NCBI GenBank assembly: GCA_000828975.1
Contig: AP014683.1
Span: 62,001 to 126,000, forward strand
Length of the DNA: 64,000 nucleotides
Origin: Burkholderiales bacterium GJ-E10
Lineage (GTDB): Bacteria > Pseudomonadota > Gammaproteobacteria > Burkholderiales > Burkholderiaceae_F
Direction: 5' to 3'
Positions within the stretch are counted from its first letter, which is position 1. Each line of letters starts with the position of its first letter. Positions 47,601-56,149 of the stretch are shown here, in pieces. A program made the position numbers and the translations under genes. Below the pieces are notes generated by a model. That model searched no databases, had not been told where the DNA came from, and saw only the letters and a list, made by a program, of their open reading frames with translations.

Positions 47601-48434
47601 CCGCCGGACCCGGTCTTCCTGAAGGGATTCGAACCGGGGGTGGAGTGCCGAAAGCTTGACCGAGACGCTGGCACGACGCCGAAGCCGATCTTCCGGGTGC
47701 ATCGGTGCCGCTGCGGCATCAGCCACCGGTTCGGCGGCGGCGATGGCGGCGATCGCGCCGGCATAGGCGTCGAAATAGCGCTTCGCCTCGGCGGCGGTGA
47801 GCGCCGCCTCACCGAGCATGTCGTACGAATGGCGGTAGCCGCGTCCCCTGGCGGAGCGGGCCCGCGCCAGCGCCTGGTCGATCGTCTTCCCCAGAACGAA
47901 CTGTTCCCCCAGCATGCGCATCGCGGTATCGATCGCGGCGCGGACCAGGGGTTCGCCTCCGCGCGCAATCGCCCGGGTGACGGCGGCGGTCAGGCCGGTT
48001 TCGCTATGGGTGGCCGAAAGCTTGCCGGTGAGCAGCAGGCCCCAGGCGGCGGCGTTGAGAAAGACCGAGCGGCTGGGCCCGATGTGCGCACGCCAGTCGC
48101 CGCGGGCGAGCTTGTCGCGGATCAGCGCGTCGGCGGTGGCGGCGTCCGGAATGCGCAGCAGCGACTCGGCCAGACACAGCAGCGCGACGCCTTCCTGGCT
48201 GGACAGGGAAAACTCGCGCATCATGGCGTCGACGCCGTGGGCATGGCTGCGCTGGGCGCGCAGGGCCCGGATCAGCGCCTGCGCCGGTCCGCGCGCTGCC
48301 GCAATCTGGGTGGCGGACAGGGGGTTGCGCTGCAGGAGTTCGGCAACGCATTCCGCCTCCGGGCGGAGGGCGGCGGCGCGGATCCGCGCGCGCAGTGCGG
48401 GCAGGGAAGATTCCGGGAAAGGTAAGATCGCCAT
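44649..48434 (-). CDS. putA: Bifunctional proline dehydrogenase / P5C dehydrogenase PutA
   Basis: Oxidises proline to glutamate in two steps, 1261 residues. No N-terminal ribbon-helix-helix is visible, so it is probably not an autorepressor. The FAD-binding proline dehydrogenase barrel (RASVSVKLSALHPRFE; GVRLVKGAYWDREIK; FATHNALT; FEFQCLHGMGE; RIYAPVGRH) is followed by the aldehyde dehydrogenase domain (ISPWNFPLAIFVGQ; ETGGLNAMIVDASA; SAGQRCSALRILCLQ with the catalytic Cys). A C-terminal domain follows FGGHGLSGTGPKMGGP. ATG at 48434 lies only 23 bases from the divergent scpA start. Convergent with the repeat-protein gene. Confidence 0.95.
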   Translation of the reverse strand: MAILPFPESSLPALRARIRAAALRPEAECVAELLQRNPLSATQIAAARGPAQALIRALRAQRSHAHGVDAMMREFSLSSQEGVALLCLAESLLRIPDAATADALIRDKLARGDWRAHIGPSRSVFLNAAAWGLLLTGKLSATHSETGLTAAVTRAIARGGEPLVRAAIDTAMRMLGEQFVLGKTIDQALARARSARGRGYRHSYDMLGEAALTAAEAKRYFDAYAGAIAAIAAAEPVADAAAAPMHPEDRLRRRASVSVKLSALHPRFESLQEDRVRRELLPRIRELCRLARKHGLALDLDAEEGERLEPLLDIVEALAFDPALADWSGLGIAVQAYQKRALPVIDWLAALARESGRRIGVRLVKGAYWDREIKRTQVEGLADYPVYTRKAHTDAAYLVCARRLLDHGDHLFPQFATHNALTLCLILQMTAAAGIAPGSGRFEFQCLHGMGEALYDRVLAAKAAGPVPSGLVCRIYAPVGRHETLLPYLVRRLLENGANSSFVRRIVDASVEIDHLLEDPFATARQSEGAPHPAIPLPAHITAPRRNASGIDLHDPGAAAAQRAAIDRAVEHTGIYEVEAILARVPATAGAEAHGEAAVAASDVPGRRTIRNPARHDEIVGTVRDADATEIDAAFAAAVDSVWLKTEPGERAAILEAAADALESCRDEFLALAIREAGKTLGAAIAEVREAVDACRYYAQQLHSTDAGSTGSPVGTVVAISPWNFPLAIFVGQVAAALAAGNPVLAKPAEQTPLIAARAVQCLHAAGVPRSALQLLPGDGAVGAMLVRDVRVHGVLFTGSTDTAQDVDRAVATLPTHRDRILIAETGGLNAMIVDASAQSEQVVLDALRSAFDSAGQRCSALRILCLQEEIAEPMLEMLIGAAAELRVGDPAALATDIGPVIDGSARAALDTHLGSFPANRVLARIPLSPECAEGSFFSPAIVAIESVDELAREAFGPILHVLRYRRADLETLVDALNATGYALTCGIQSRVDETVAAIAAGIEAGNVYANRNMIGAAIGMQPFGGHGLSGTGPKMGGPWIVRRLRREAAAPVDAANPQSCIARWGAHRESGAPAALHDFQRWLSTDGRHELAQICAEYAACTPIGCRVDLPAPTGESNLLRYRPLGRILCLGSGHRLAGRGVLAQLAAVLATDNRALLLADARSRAVLSGIPASVWMNIDWVEDWGREPFEAALFEGDDGRTHNLRWLLARRPGRRIALVRPSAEERYALDRLVTEQTITVNTAAAGGNAALMSLSGDGT

Positions 48435-48457
48435 TACGCACCAGAGTCTATCCCGCG

Positions 48458-49369
48458 ATGAGCCAGGAAACACCCCCTATCTCCAGCACCGGCGCGGCCG
48501 CCGATGCCGGCGCCGCGATCGGCGTCATGCTGGAAAACCCGCCGCCCGACGAGGCCGTCGACGCGACCAATCCGCAGGTCGTCGACGGCCTGGCGTTCGC
48601 GCGCCTGTACGGCGAGCCGTTGTTCGAACTGCCCCAGGATCTCTACATCCCGCCCGACGCACTCGAGGTGTTCCTCGAAGCCTTCGAGGGACCGCTCGAC
48701 CTGCTCCTGTACCTGATCCGTCGCCAGCATTTCAACGTGCTGGACATCCCGATGGCGCGCCTGACCGAGCAGTATCTGCTCTACGTCGAGCAGATCCGGG
48801 CGCACAACCTGGAGCTGGCTGCCGAATATCTGCTGATGGCGGCGATGCTCATCGAGATCAAGTCGCGGATGCTGCTGCCCGTGCGCAAGGCCGACACCGG
48901 CGAAGAGGTGGAGGATCCGCGCGCCGAACTCGTCCGCCGCCTGATCGAATACGAGCGCATCAAGCTGGCGGCGGTGCACCTCGACGAGCATCCGCGGATC
49001 GGGCGCGACTTCCTGCGTGCGCTGGTGACGATCGAGCAGACCGCCGCGCCGCGCTATCCCGATGTCGAGATCGCCGATCTGCAGCGCGCCTGGCGCGACA
49101 TCCTGCGCCGCTCCAAGCTGCATTCGCACCACCGCGTCGCGCGGGAGGAGCTGTCCGTGCGCGAGCACATGAGCATCATCCTGCGCCGTCTGCAGACATC
49201 GCGGTTCGTCGAGTTTGCGGACCTGTTCGACCCGGCCAAGGGGACGGCGGTGGTCGTCGTCCATTTCATCGCGCTGCTGGAGTTGACGCGCGAAGGGCTG
49301 GTGGCGCTGACGCAGGCCGCGCCGTTCGCGCCGATGTATGTGCGGCTCGCCTACGCGGCGGCGAACTGA
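48458..49369 (+). CDS. scpA: Segregation and condensation protein ScpA
   Basis: Kleisin subunit that bridges SMC heads in chromosome condensation, 303 residues. The N-terminal kleisin segment FLEAFEGPLDLLLYLIRRQHFNVLDIPMARLTEQYL and the helical LELAAEYLLMAAMLIEIKSRMLLP are diagnostic. The first 50 residues are variable and Ala/Pro-rich, so the ATG at 48458 is likely but not certain. The partner scpB is not in the window. ilvD follows after 60 bases. Confidence 0.93.
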   Translation: MSQETPPISSTGAAADAGAAIGVMLENPPPDEAVDATNPQVVDGLAFARLYGEPLFELPQDLYIPPDALEVFLEAFEGPLDLLLYLIRRQHFNVLDIPMARLTEQYLLYVEQIRAHNLELAAEYLLMAAMLIEIKSRMLLPVRKADTGEEVEDPRAELVRRLIEYERIKLAAVHLDEHPRIGRDFLRALVTIEQTAAPRYPDVEIADLQRAWRDILRRSKLHSHHRVAREELSVREHMSIILRRLQTSRFVEFADLFDPAKGTAVVVVHFIALLELTREGLVALTQAAPFAPMYVRLAYAAAN

Positions 49370-49429
49370 CCGCCTCCGAACGCGCGCCGGACCCCCGGAA
49401 ATCGATCCACCATTGGGAGGAGTGATCCT

Positions 49430-51268
49430 ATGCCCGCCTATCGTTCCAAAACCTCCACCTCCGGCCGCAACATGGCGGGGGCCCGCTCGCTGTGGCGCGC
49501 CACCGGGATGCGCGACGCCGATTTCGACAAGCCGATCATCGCGGTCGCCAATTCGTTCACGCAGTTCGTTCCCGGGCACGTCCACCTGAAGGACCTCGGC
49601 CAGCTGGTCGCGCGTGCGATCGAGGCCGCCGGCGGCGTTGCCAAGGAATTCAACACCATCGCGATCGATGACGGCATCGCGATGGGCCACGACGGCATGC
49701 TGTATTCCTTGCCGAGCCGGGATCTGATCGCCGATTCCGTCGAGTACATGGCCAATGCCCACTGTGCCGATGCCCTGGTCTGCATTTCGAACTGCGACAA
49801 GATCACCCCCGGGATGCTGATGGCCGCGATGCGGCTGAACATTCCCGCGGTGTTCGTGTCCGGCGGCCCGATGGAGGCCGGCAAGACGCGGCTTGCGCCG
49901 CACAAGCTCGACCTGATCGACGCGATGATCATCGCCGCCGACCCGAAGGCGAGCGATGCCGAGGTGGCGGACTATGAGCGCAGCGCCTGTCCGACCTGCG
50001 GTTCGTGCTCGGGCATGTTCACCGCCAACTCGATGAACTGCCTCACCGAGGCGCTGGGGCTGTCGCTGCCGGGCAACGGCAGCCTGCTCGCGACCCACGC
50101 CGATCGCAAGCAGCTGTTCGTGCGCGCCGGGCAGGTCATCGTCGATCTTTGCCGCCGTTACTACCAGGAGGACGATGCGTCGGTCCTGCCGCGCAACATC
50201 GCGGGCCGGCCGGCGTTCGAGAATGCCATGGCCCTCGACATCGCCATGGGCGGATCGACCAACACGATCCTGCACTTGCTGGCCGCGGCCCAGGAAGCCG
50301 AGCTGGACTTCGACATGCGCGCGATCGATGCGCTTTCGCGGCGCGTGCCCAATCTGTGCAAAGTCGCGCCGTCGAGCCACTATCACATGGAGGACGTCCA
50401 TCGTGCCGGTGGCGTCATGGCGATCCTCGGGGAACTGGCCCGCGCCGGGCTCCTGCACACCGATGCCGTCACCGTGCATTCGCCGACGCTGGCCGACGCG
50501 CTGGCCCGGTACGACGTCACCGTGTCGTCGGATGAGGCCGTCCGCACCATGTATCGCGCCGGACCGGCGGGCATTCCGACGCAGGAGGCGTTCAGCCAGG
50601 ACACCCGCTGGGAGAGCCTCGATCTCGATCGCGAGGGCGGATGCATCCGCAACATCGCCCACGCCTACAACAAGGAGGGGGGGTTGGCGGTGCTCCACGG
50701 CAACATCGCCGCCGACGGTTGCGTGGTCAAGACCGCGGGAGTCGACGAGGCACTCTTCGTCTTCGAGGGCACCGCGCGCGTCTACGAGAGCCAGGACGCG
50801 GCGGTCAAGGGCATCCTGGGCGATGAGGTCCGGGCCGGCGACGTGGTCGTCATCCGCTACGAAGGCCCGCGCGGGGGGCCGGGAATGCAGGAGATGCTCT
50901 ACCCGACCTCGTATCTCAAGTCCAAAGGACTGGGCAAGGCGTGCGCGCTGATCACGGACGGCCGGTTTTCCGGCGGAACCTCCGGATTGTCCATCGGGCA
51001 CGTGTCGCCCGAGGCGGCCGCGGGCGGGGTCATCGGCCTGGTTCGCGATGGTGACCGCATCCGGATCGACATTCCGGCCCGACGGATCGACCTGCTGGTC
51101 GATGAAGCCGGGTTGGCGCATCGCCGCGCGGAGCAGGATGCCCTGGGATGGAAGCCGGCCAAGCCGCGCGCGCGCCGCGTTTCCGCGGCCTTGAAGGCCT
51201 ACGCCATGCTCGCGACCAGCGCCGACAAGGGCGCCGTGCGCGATCTCTCGCGGCTCGGCGGAGATTGA
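49430..51268 (+). CDS. ilvD: Dihydroxy-acid dehydratase
   Basis: Fe-S dehydratase of branched-chain amino acid synthesis, 612 residues. Cluster and metal ligands are visible in [18 protein letters not shown] and [20 protein letters not shown], with [24 protein letters not shown] and [20 protein letters not shown] near the end. A ribosome-binding site (GGGAGGAG) precedes the ATG. Confidence 0.97.
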   Translation: MPAYRSKTSTSGRNMAGARSLWRATGMRDADFDKPIIAVANSFTQFVPGHVHLKDLGQLVARAIEAAGGVAKEFNTIAIDDGIAMGHDGMLYSLPSRDLIADSVEYMANAHCADALVCISNCDKITPGMLMAAMRLNIPAVFVSGGPMEAGKTRLAPHKLDLIDAMIIAADPKASDAEVADYERSACPTCGSCSGMFTANSMNCLTEALGLSLPGNGSLLATHADRKQLFVRAGQVIVDLCRRYYQEDDASVLPRNIAGRPAFENAMALDIAMGGSTNTILHLLAAAQEAELDFDMRAIDALSRRVPNLCKVAPSSHYHMEDVHRAGGVMAILGELARAGLLHTDAVTVHSPTLADALARYDVTVSSDEAVRTMYRAGPAGIPTQEAFSQDTRWESLDLDREGGCIRNIAHAYNKEGGLAVLHGNIAADGCVVKTAGVDEALFVFEGTARVYESQDAAVKGILGDEVRAGDVVVIRYEGPRGGPGMQEMLYPTSYLKSKGLGKACALITDGRFSGGTSGLSIGHVSPEAAAGGVIGLVRDGDRIRIDIPARRIDLLVDEAGLAHRRAEQDALGWKPAKPRARRVSAALKAYAMLATSADKGAVRDLSRLGGD

Positions 51269-51305
51269 CCGGCCGATCGGAGGGGCGCCGCGGCGCGGAA
51301 CCCGC

Positions 51306-53123
51306 ATGAGAACTCCCGAGTCCGTGCTGCGCGAGGTCTTCGGCTACCCGTCCTTTCGCGGGTTGCAAAAGGACGCGATCGACCACCTGATGGGCGGCGG
51401 TGACGCGCTCGTGTTGATGCCGACCGGCGGCGGCAAGTCGCTGGTGTATCAGATCCCTGCGCTGGTGCGCGGCGGTCTGGGCGTGGTCGTGTCGCCGCTC
51501 ATCGCGCTGATGCAGGATCAGGTCGACGCGCTTGCGGAACTCGGAGTGCGCGCGGCATATTGGAATTCGACGCTGAGCGCGCGCGAGGCGTACGAGGTCG
51601 AACAACGGATGCGCCGCGGCGACCTCGACCTCGTCTACGTTGCGCCGGAGCGCCTGCTCGGCGAGCGATTCCAGGGTCTCCTCGACGAGTGCGCGCTGGC
51701 GCTGTTCGCGATCGATGAGGCGCATTGCGTGTCGCAATGGGGCCACGATTTCCGGCCGGAGTACGGCCAGCTCGGCGTCCTGCGCGACCGATTCCCCGCA
51801 GTGCCGCGCGTGGCGCTCACCGCCACCGCGGACGTGCCGACGCGGTCCGAGATCGCGCAGCGGCTGCTGCGGGCGCCGCGCGAATTCGTCGCCAGTTTCG
51901 ACCGCCCGAACATCCGCTACCGGATCGCCGAAAAGCGCGATGCGCGTTCGCAGCTGCTCGCGTTTCTCCGCGATGAGCATGCGGGCGACACGGGCATCGT
52001 CTACTGCCTCTCGCGCAAGACCGTCGACGAGGTGGCGGCTTGGCTTGCCGGCCACGGCGTGGCTGCGCTGCCCTATCACGCCGGCCTCGACGCGGCGACC
52101 CGCGCGCGGCACCAGGCGCAGTTCCTGCGCGAGGACGGCTGCGTGATGGTTGCGACGATCGCATTCGGGATGGGGATCGACAAGCCCAACGTGCGGTTCG
52201 TCGCGCATCTCGACATGCCGCGCAGCATCGAGGGTTACTACCAGGAGACCGGGCGCGCGGGACGCGACGGCCTGCCTTCGGACGCCTGGATGAGCTACGG
52301 CCTTGCCGATGTGGTCCAGCAGCGTCGGCTCATCGAACTGTCCGACGCCGATGATGCCCATAAGCGCCTCTCCGCCGCCAAGCTCGATGCGATGCTCGGA
52401 CTCGCCGAGGCCGTCGATTGCCGGCGCGTGCGCCTGCTCGCCTACTTCGACGAGGCCTCGGAACCCTGCGGCAATTGCGACAATTGCCTGCAGCCGCCGG
52501 CGCGGTGCGACGTGACCGAGGATGCGCGCAAGCTGATGTCGTGCATCTTCCGCTGCCGCCAGGCATCGGGATTCGGCTTCGCCGCCGGGCATGTCATCGA
52601 CGTGCTGCGCGGCAAACGCAGCGAGAAGGTGGCCCGGTTCGGCCATGAGGGGCTGTCGACGTTCGGCATCGGTGCCGATCGCACGGAGGCGCAATGGCGC
52701 CTGCTGCTGCGCCAGTTGATCGCCCTCGATCTGGTGCGCGTCGATCACGACCGATTCAACGTACTGGTGTTGACGGCCGCCGCGCGCGACGTGCTGCGCG
52801 GGGAGCGTCGCCTGGAGTTGCGTGAGCCGGATGCCCCGGCGCCCCGGCGTGCCGGCCGTGGGGCCGCGGCGGCCGCGGCCGCCGACGAAACGCCGCAGGA
52901 ACGCGCGTTGTTCGAGCGGCTGCGCGCGTGGCGTGCCCAGGCGGCGCGCCAGCACGCGGTCCCGGCGTACGTGGTGTTCCACGATCAGACGCTGCGCGCG
53001 ATCGCACAGGCGCGGCCCGACAGCATGGAAGCGCTGCGCGCGATTTCGGGCGTCGGTGCGCAGAAACTCGCGAACTACGGTGCAGACCTGCTCGCGCTGC
53101 TGACTTCCGCCCAGGAAGCCTGA
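51306..53123 (+). CDS. recQ: ATP-dependent DNA helicase RecQ
   Basis: 3-prime to 5-prime helicase in recombination and repair, 605 residues. Walker [16 protein letters not shown] near residue 40, DEAH box [18 protein letters not shown], motif [12 protein letters not shown], zinc-binding cysteines in ACSTF-type region seen here as [13 protein letters not shown], the winged helix, and a C-terminal HRDC domain ([21 protein letters not shown]) are all present. Full length. Confidence 0.96.
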   Translation: MRTPESVLREVFGYPSFRGLQKDAIDHLMGGGDALVLMPTGGGKSLVYQIPALVRGGLGVVVSPLIALMQDQVDALAELGVRAAYWNSTLSAREAYEVEQRMRRGDLDLVYVAPERLLGERFQGLLDECALALFAIDEAHCVSQWGHDFRPEYGQLGVLRDRFPAVPRVALTATADVPTRSEIAQRLLRAPREFVASFDRPNIRYRIAEKRDARSQLLAFLRDEHAGDTGIVYCLSRKTVDEVAAWLAGHGVAALPYHAGLDAATRARHQAQFLREDGCVMVATIAFGMGIDKPNVRFVAHLDMPRSIEGYYQETGRAGRDGLPSDAWMSYGLADVVQQRRLIELSDADDAHKRLSAAKLDAMLGLAEAVDCRRVRLLAYFDEASEPCGNCDNCLQPPARCDVTEDARKLMSCIFRCRQASGFGFAAGHVIDVLRGKRSEKVARFGHEGLSTFGIGADRTEAQWRLLLRQLIALDLVRVDHDRFNVLVLTAAARDVLRGERRLELREPDAPAPRRAGRGAAAAAAADETPQERALFERLRAWRAQAARQHAVPAYVVFHDQTLRAIAQARPDSMEALRAISGVGAQKLANYGADLLALLTSAQEA

Positions 53124-53312
53124 GGCGTCCCGGCTTGCGCGACGGCCAAGCCTGCGACGCGCAAATTCTGCAGTCGTTTCCAATTCAGGTATGAGCCTGG
53201 AGGGGCCGGACTTGGTGGGGTAAGGCGCGTCGATTCGTTTTGAAGAAGTTAGGAGTGTAGACGGCGGGTTCCGGAGTGGTTTCTCCGTTTCTTTTTCTGC
53301 CGGCTGGGGGGT

Positions 53313-53335
53313 GCGGGGGGCGGCAGGCCCCCCGC
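53313..53335 (-). terminator. GC hairpin downstream of the transposase
   Basis: GCGGGGGG ... CCCCCCGC with a short loop forms a very stable stem 14 bases after the transposase stop, inside the element. It could end transposase transcription or block read-through from recQ. Confidence 0.45.
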
Positions 53336-53348
53336 GTCTCCGGAGGGT

Positions 53349-54608
53349 TCAGGCAGCACGGGTAGTGACCCCCTTGAAGAGCGCCTGGCGTGCCTGGGCA
53401 AGCTCCTGGGCGGCATCGAAGTCGCTGAGCGCGCGGGCGAGTTGGTGCAGTTCTTCCAACGAGATTCCGGGGCGTAGGCACTTTTCCGCGTTGGGTAGGC
53501 TGGCGAGCTTTTCGAGGGGCGTCATTGCGTCGCGCGGACGGTAGATGCGCTTGATGCGCCCGGGCTTCTTGGGGTCGAGCACCTCCGTGGCGAACAGGCA
53601 CGGACGGTGGAAGTTCAAGTACGGGTTGAGGTATTCGCCACAGAATGTGTTGAACTTGGTCGCATAGCGCTGCGGGATGTGCGCGTAGCCGAAGACCTTG
53701 CGCACCACGGCGCCGTTCTTGGTTTCGGCCAGTCCATTGTCGTTGCTGTGGCGGGGCCGCGAGCGCGTAAATTCGATACGCAACTTCTCGAGCATTCTCG
53801 CCACTTGGTAATTGACGTACTCGCTGCCGTTGTCGGCATGGAATCCCAGGAGCGCGAAGGGGAACTGCGCGAGCATCTGCTCGATCACCGGCAGCAGATG
53901 GCTCTCGGAGATCGTCTGTACGCTGGCCACCACCTGCCACTGCGTGACGCAGTCGACGGCATTGATGTGGTAGAGCCCCTTGACGCCGTCCTGATCGCCC
54001 TGGTGGACGCTGTCGATGCGGATGAATCCCGGACGGCCCTGCGGCGCCGGCGCCTTGCGCACGCCGATGGTCACGGCCGAGGTCGGCCGGGTCTTGGTCG
54101 TGACGACGCGCTGCGCGCGATAGCGATCCGTGGCGCGCAGGTTGTAGAGGTGCGCCACCGAGATCGACCCCAGGCGCACGAAGCGCGCATCGCCGAACAC
54201 GTCGCGCTGGCGCCGCAGCATGCAGACCGTGGCCGGTCCGGAGAGCGTCCCGGTCGCGCGGTCGACCTCGGCCAGCAGTGCGATGTCGGCGGCCGTATAA
54301 CGGCGTGCGAAGGCGTGCTCCGGCGCGCGGTATTGCTTGACCAGCGGCTTGCCCGCCACCGCCCGGGACACCAAGCGCGTGACCTGCGCGCGGCTGTAGC
54401 CGCTCAAGCGCTGGAGGTACGCCAGTACCGTGCCCCGATCCGGCCGCGAGAGATGCCGATAGCCAAACCGCTTCAACACCGATTCGACCCAGGCGTAGCG
54501 CCCGGCGTCGTCCTCGGGCCGCTCGAATTGCAGCGCCTCCGTACCATCGAGCACCTGCCGCACCTGCTCCAGGGTACGGACCTGCGTTTCGTTCATGTCG
54601 ATCACCAT
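53349..54608 (-). CDS. Transposase with rve integrase core
   Basis: A 419-residue transposase. A helix-turn-helix N-terminal half (LQRLSGYSRAQVTRLVSRAVAG) is followed by a DDE integrase core with D in RIDSVHQGD, D in GFHADNGSEYVN and E in NDNGLAETKNG. A C-terminal Mu-type or IS481-like tail contains PRDAMTPLEKLASLP. It resembles IS481/ISNCY-type integrases common in betaproteobacteria; the exact IS family cannot be fixed here. It looks intact. The start could also be the internal ATG at residue 5. Confidence 0.85.
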   Translation of the reverse strand: MVIDMNETQVRTLEQVRQVLDGTEALQFERPEDDAGRYAWVESVLKRFGYRHLSRPDRGTVLAYLQRLSGYSRAQVTRLVSRAVAGKPLVKQYRAPEHAFARRYTAADIALLAEVDRATGTLSGPATVCMLRRQRDVFGDARFVRLGSISVAHLYNLRATDRYRAQRVVTTKTRPTSAVTIGVRKAPAPQGRPGFIRIDSVHQGDQDGVKGLYHINAVDCVTQWQVVASVQTISESHLLPVIEQMLAQFPFALLGFHADNGSEYVNYQVARMLEKLRIEFTRSRPRHSNDNGLAETKNGAVVRKVFGYAHIPQRYATKFNTFCGEYLNPYLNFHRPCLFATEVLDPKKPGRIKRIYRPRDAMTPLEKLASLPNAEKCLRPGISLEELHQLARALSDFDAAQELAQARQALFKGVTTRAA

Positions 54609-54675
54609 GCCCTCGATGATCGACGCGCCTCCCGGGGGCGACGGCCCCTCAGCCGGCCAACCGCCTCCTACAGAA

Positions 54676-54744
54676 CCCCTCCAGGCTCATACCTCGCTGG
54701 AATCACGGACCCCGCTCCAGGCTCACACCTCGTTGGAAAAGACT
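54676..54744 (-). repeat. Doubled right end of the integrase-type element
   Basis: Two direct copies of a 24-base sequence (CTCCAGGCTCAyACCTCGyT then GGAA) start 36 bases apart, at 54679 and 54715. They probably are two transposase-binding sites. Confidence 0.6.
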
Positions 54745-54890
54745 TCTGCTGGACACGCGAGTTGTTCTGATATATCCTCCGCTCGCTTGCGTTAGAGTTT
54801 CGTTTCTCCTCCGGTTTGCTTTGACCCGTCGCCCATCGCGGCGGTGCGTCCTAGGTTCCCCAGGTTCACGTTTCTTAATCGTCAGCACGC

Positions 54891-54916
54891 CGCGAGGCGT
54901 TCTCGCGACGGATTTT
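54891..54916 (+). promoter_or_regulatory. Stem plus T-run in the csp leader
   Basis: CGCGAG-GCGTT-CTCGCG followed by ACGGATTTTT lies 30 bases before the csp ATG. It looks like an intrinsic terminator placed in the long leader, or like the temperature-sensitive leader structures of cold-shock messages. The leader from the IS end (54745) to the ATG holds no gene. Confidence 0.4.
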
Positions 54917-54945
54917 TCTCATCAATACATTCAAGGAACGAGAAA

Positions 54946-55149
54946 ATGGCTAGTGGCATCGTAAAGTGGTTCAATGACGCGAAGGGTTTCGGATTCATCA
55001 CGCCGGATGACGGCAGCAAGGATCTGTTTGCGCACTTCTCCGAGATCAAGGGCAACGGCTTCAAGTCGCTGAGCGAAGGCCAGCGCGTGCAGTTCGTCGT
55101 CAAGCAGGGCGCCAAGGGCCCGCAGGCGACCGAAATCCAGGCCGCCTGA
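54946..55149 (+). CDS. Cold-shock protein, CspA family (canonical)
   Basis: A 67-residue single-stranded nucleic-acid-binding protein that melts RNA structure. Both RNA-binding motifs are standard: [11 protein letters not shown] (RNP1) and LFAHFSEI (RNP2). ATG at 54946 follows AAGGAACGAG. It is followed by a very stable hairpin and then the IF-1 gene. Betaproteobacteria often pair csp and the second IF-1 gene. Confidence 0.95.
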   Translation: MASGIVKWFNDAKGFGFITPDDGSKDLFAHFSEIKGNGFKSLSEGQRVQFVVKQGAKGPQATEIQAA

Positions 55150-55160
55150 CGTCTCCCATC

Positions 55161-55198
55161 GCGGTTGGCGCGCGGCCTTGGCGCCGCGCGCCAACCGC
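55161..55198 (+). terminator. Perfect 16-bp stem between csp and infA
   Basis: GCGGTTGGCGCGCGGC and its exact complement are separated by CTTGGC, starting 11 bases after the csp stop. No T-run follows. It likely ends or stabilises the csp message; a smaller CAACCG/CGGTTG stem follows at about 55201. Confidence 0.6.
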
Positions 55199-55351
55199 GC
55201 CAACCGTATCGCGGTTGCGGCGCCATGCCTTGCGTGGCGCCGTGGTTCTCCAGGGTTGCCGACCCGGGTCGAAGACCCGCATCGCCGCCACGCATGTAGG
55301 CCCGGCGCGAGCCGGCGTTTGGGTTTTCGCATTGTTCGGGGGAAGGTCACC

Positions 55352-55609
55352 ATGGCGCGGGAAGAACACATCGAGATGAACGGCGTCGTCAGCGAAGTGT
55401 TGCCGGACGCCCGTTTTCGCGTCACGCTGGACAACGGGCACCAGATCATCGCCTATTCCGCCGGCAAGATGCGCAAGCACCATATCCGCATTCTCGCGGG
55501 GGACAAGGTATCGCTGGAGCTCTCGCCGTACGACCTGAGCAAAGGCCGCATCACCTTCCGCCACCTCGAGACCCGGGGACCCGCCGCGCCGCCGCGGCGC
55601 CGGTTCTGA
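55352..55609 (+). CDS. infA: Translation initiation factor IF-1 (longer, second-type copy)
   Basis: An 85-residue S1/OB-fold factor binding the ribosomal A site during initiation. [47 protein letters not shown] is clearly IF-1. The C-terminal tail ([14 protein letters not shown]) is about 13 residues longer than the 72-residue ribosomal-operon form, as in the extra IF-1 copies of betaproteobacteria. GGGGGAAGG precedes the ATG. Confidence 0.93.
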   Translation: MAREEHIEMNGVVSEVLPDARFRVTLDNGHQIIAYSAGKMRKHHIRILAGDKVSLELSPYDLSKGRITFRHLETRGPAAPPRRRF

Positions 55610-55933
55610 TCGTCCGATCCCTGCTCGATCCCCTCTCGTCCGACTTGCTGTAGCGCGTGTCCCGCATCGCGGGATGCGCCGCCTTCTGTGCCGCCCGTAC
55701 GCGGCGAGCCCATTCCCTGCTTGTGCGATGCGCGAGTAAGGGATCCCCGTCCACAAAATTGATTGCTGTCAACGTGGGCCCACCCTCGGCGCCGCACACT
55801 CGTCTTTCCGTGCTTGGGTATTGAAACCATCTTCTGCAACAAATCTTTTCGGCGAACCCAAACTGATTTGCTTGGTTTTTGTGCCATGGCGGCGTGGAAT
55901 GCAGATGAGAAATGGGAGTTGGAGGTACATCGA
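55610..55933. other. Leader of the csp-fnr operon, no gene
   Basis: 324 bases with no convincing coding sequence. It contains the FNR-type box at 55759 and a weak -10-like CACACT at 55795-55800, placed as expected for an FNR-activated promoter. An in-frame upstream ATG at 55886 could extend the Csp by 16 residues but lacks a good ribosome-binding site. Confidence 0.5.
55759..55772 (+). promoter_or_regulatory. FNR-type box before the csp-fnr operon
   Basis: TTGATTGCTGTCAA matches the FNR consensus TTGAT-N4-ATCAA at nine of ten fixed positions. It is 161 bases before the csp start. The encoded FNR keeps the recognition residues for this site, suggesting autoregulation. Confidence 0.6.
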
Positions 55934-56149
55934 ATGGCGATCTTGGGAACGGTGAAGTGGTTCGATCGGGGAATGGGGTACGGATTCATTCTTTCGGATG
56001 TCGGCGGGGAGGGGCTTTTCGCGCACTACACCGCCATTCGCATGGACGGGTTTCGGGCGCTGACGGAAGGTCAACGGGTTTCGTTCGAAGTGAAGAACGG
56101 TGTCAACGGCAAGCATGCCATCAACATCACACCGCAGAGGCAGCCATGA
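55934..56149 (+). CDS. Divergent cold-shock-domain protein coupled to fnr
   Basis: A 71-residue cold-shock domain. RNP motifs are altered: RGMGYGFILSDVG in place of KGFGFI and GLFAHYTAI in place of LFVHFSAI, so RNA affinity or target may differ. GGAGG eight bases before the ATG at 55934 decides the start. Its TGA overlaps the ATG of the FNR gene by four bases, so both are made from one message. The role of this coupling is unknown. Confidence 0.87.
   Translation: MAILGTVKWFDRGMGYGFILSDVGGEGLFAHYTAIRMDGFRALTEGQRVSFEVKNGVNGKHAINITPQRQP

Larger units (their letters stand above)
53172..54744 (-). mobile_element. DDE-integrase-type insertion sequence with repeated ends
   Basis: About 1.57 kb. 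A perfect 19-bp inverted repeat, AGGTATGAGCCTGGAGGGG at 53187-53205 and its complement at 54676-54694, brackets one transposase gene. A second, diverged copy of the end repeat lies 36 bases further out on the right (54711-54744), and the left end resembles this outer copy over a longer stretch (AGTCNTTTCCAA...), so the true outer ends are taken as 53172 and 54744. No target duplication could be assigned by eye. Confidence 0.7.

Noticed and set aside
44997-48425. A plus-strand open frame of more than 1100 codons opposite putA
   Set aside because: It is a shadow of putA: high GC at third positions keeps the opposite strand open. The protein is Arg/Gly/Asp/Gln-rich with no domain, while the minus strand encodes clear PutA motifs.
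48434-51307. A minus-strand open frame of about 957 codons opposite scpA and ilvD
   Set aside because: It spans two well-supported genes on the other strand and has only low-complexity His/Arg/Asp composition; a GC shadow.
55763-55933. N-terminal extension of the second Csp to an ATG at 55763
   Set aside because: The extra 57 residues lack cold-shock similarity, begin at the FNR box, and the GGAGG site clearly serves the ATG at 55934.
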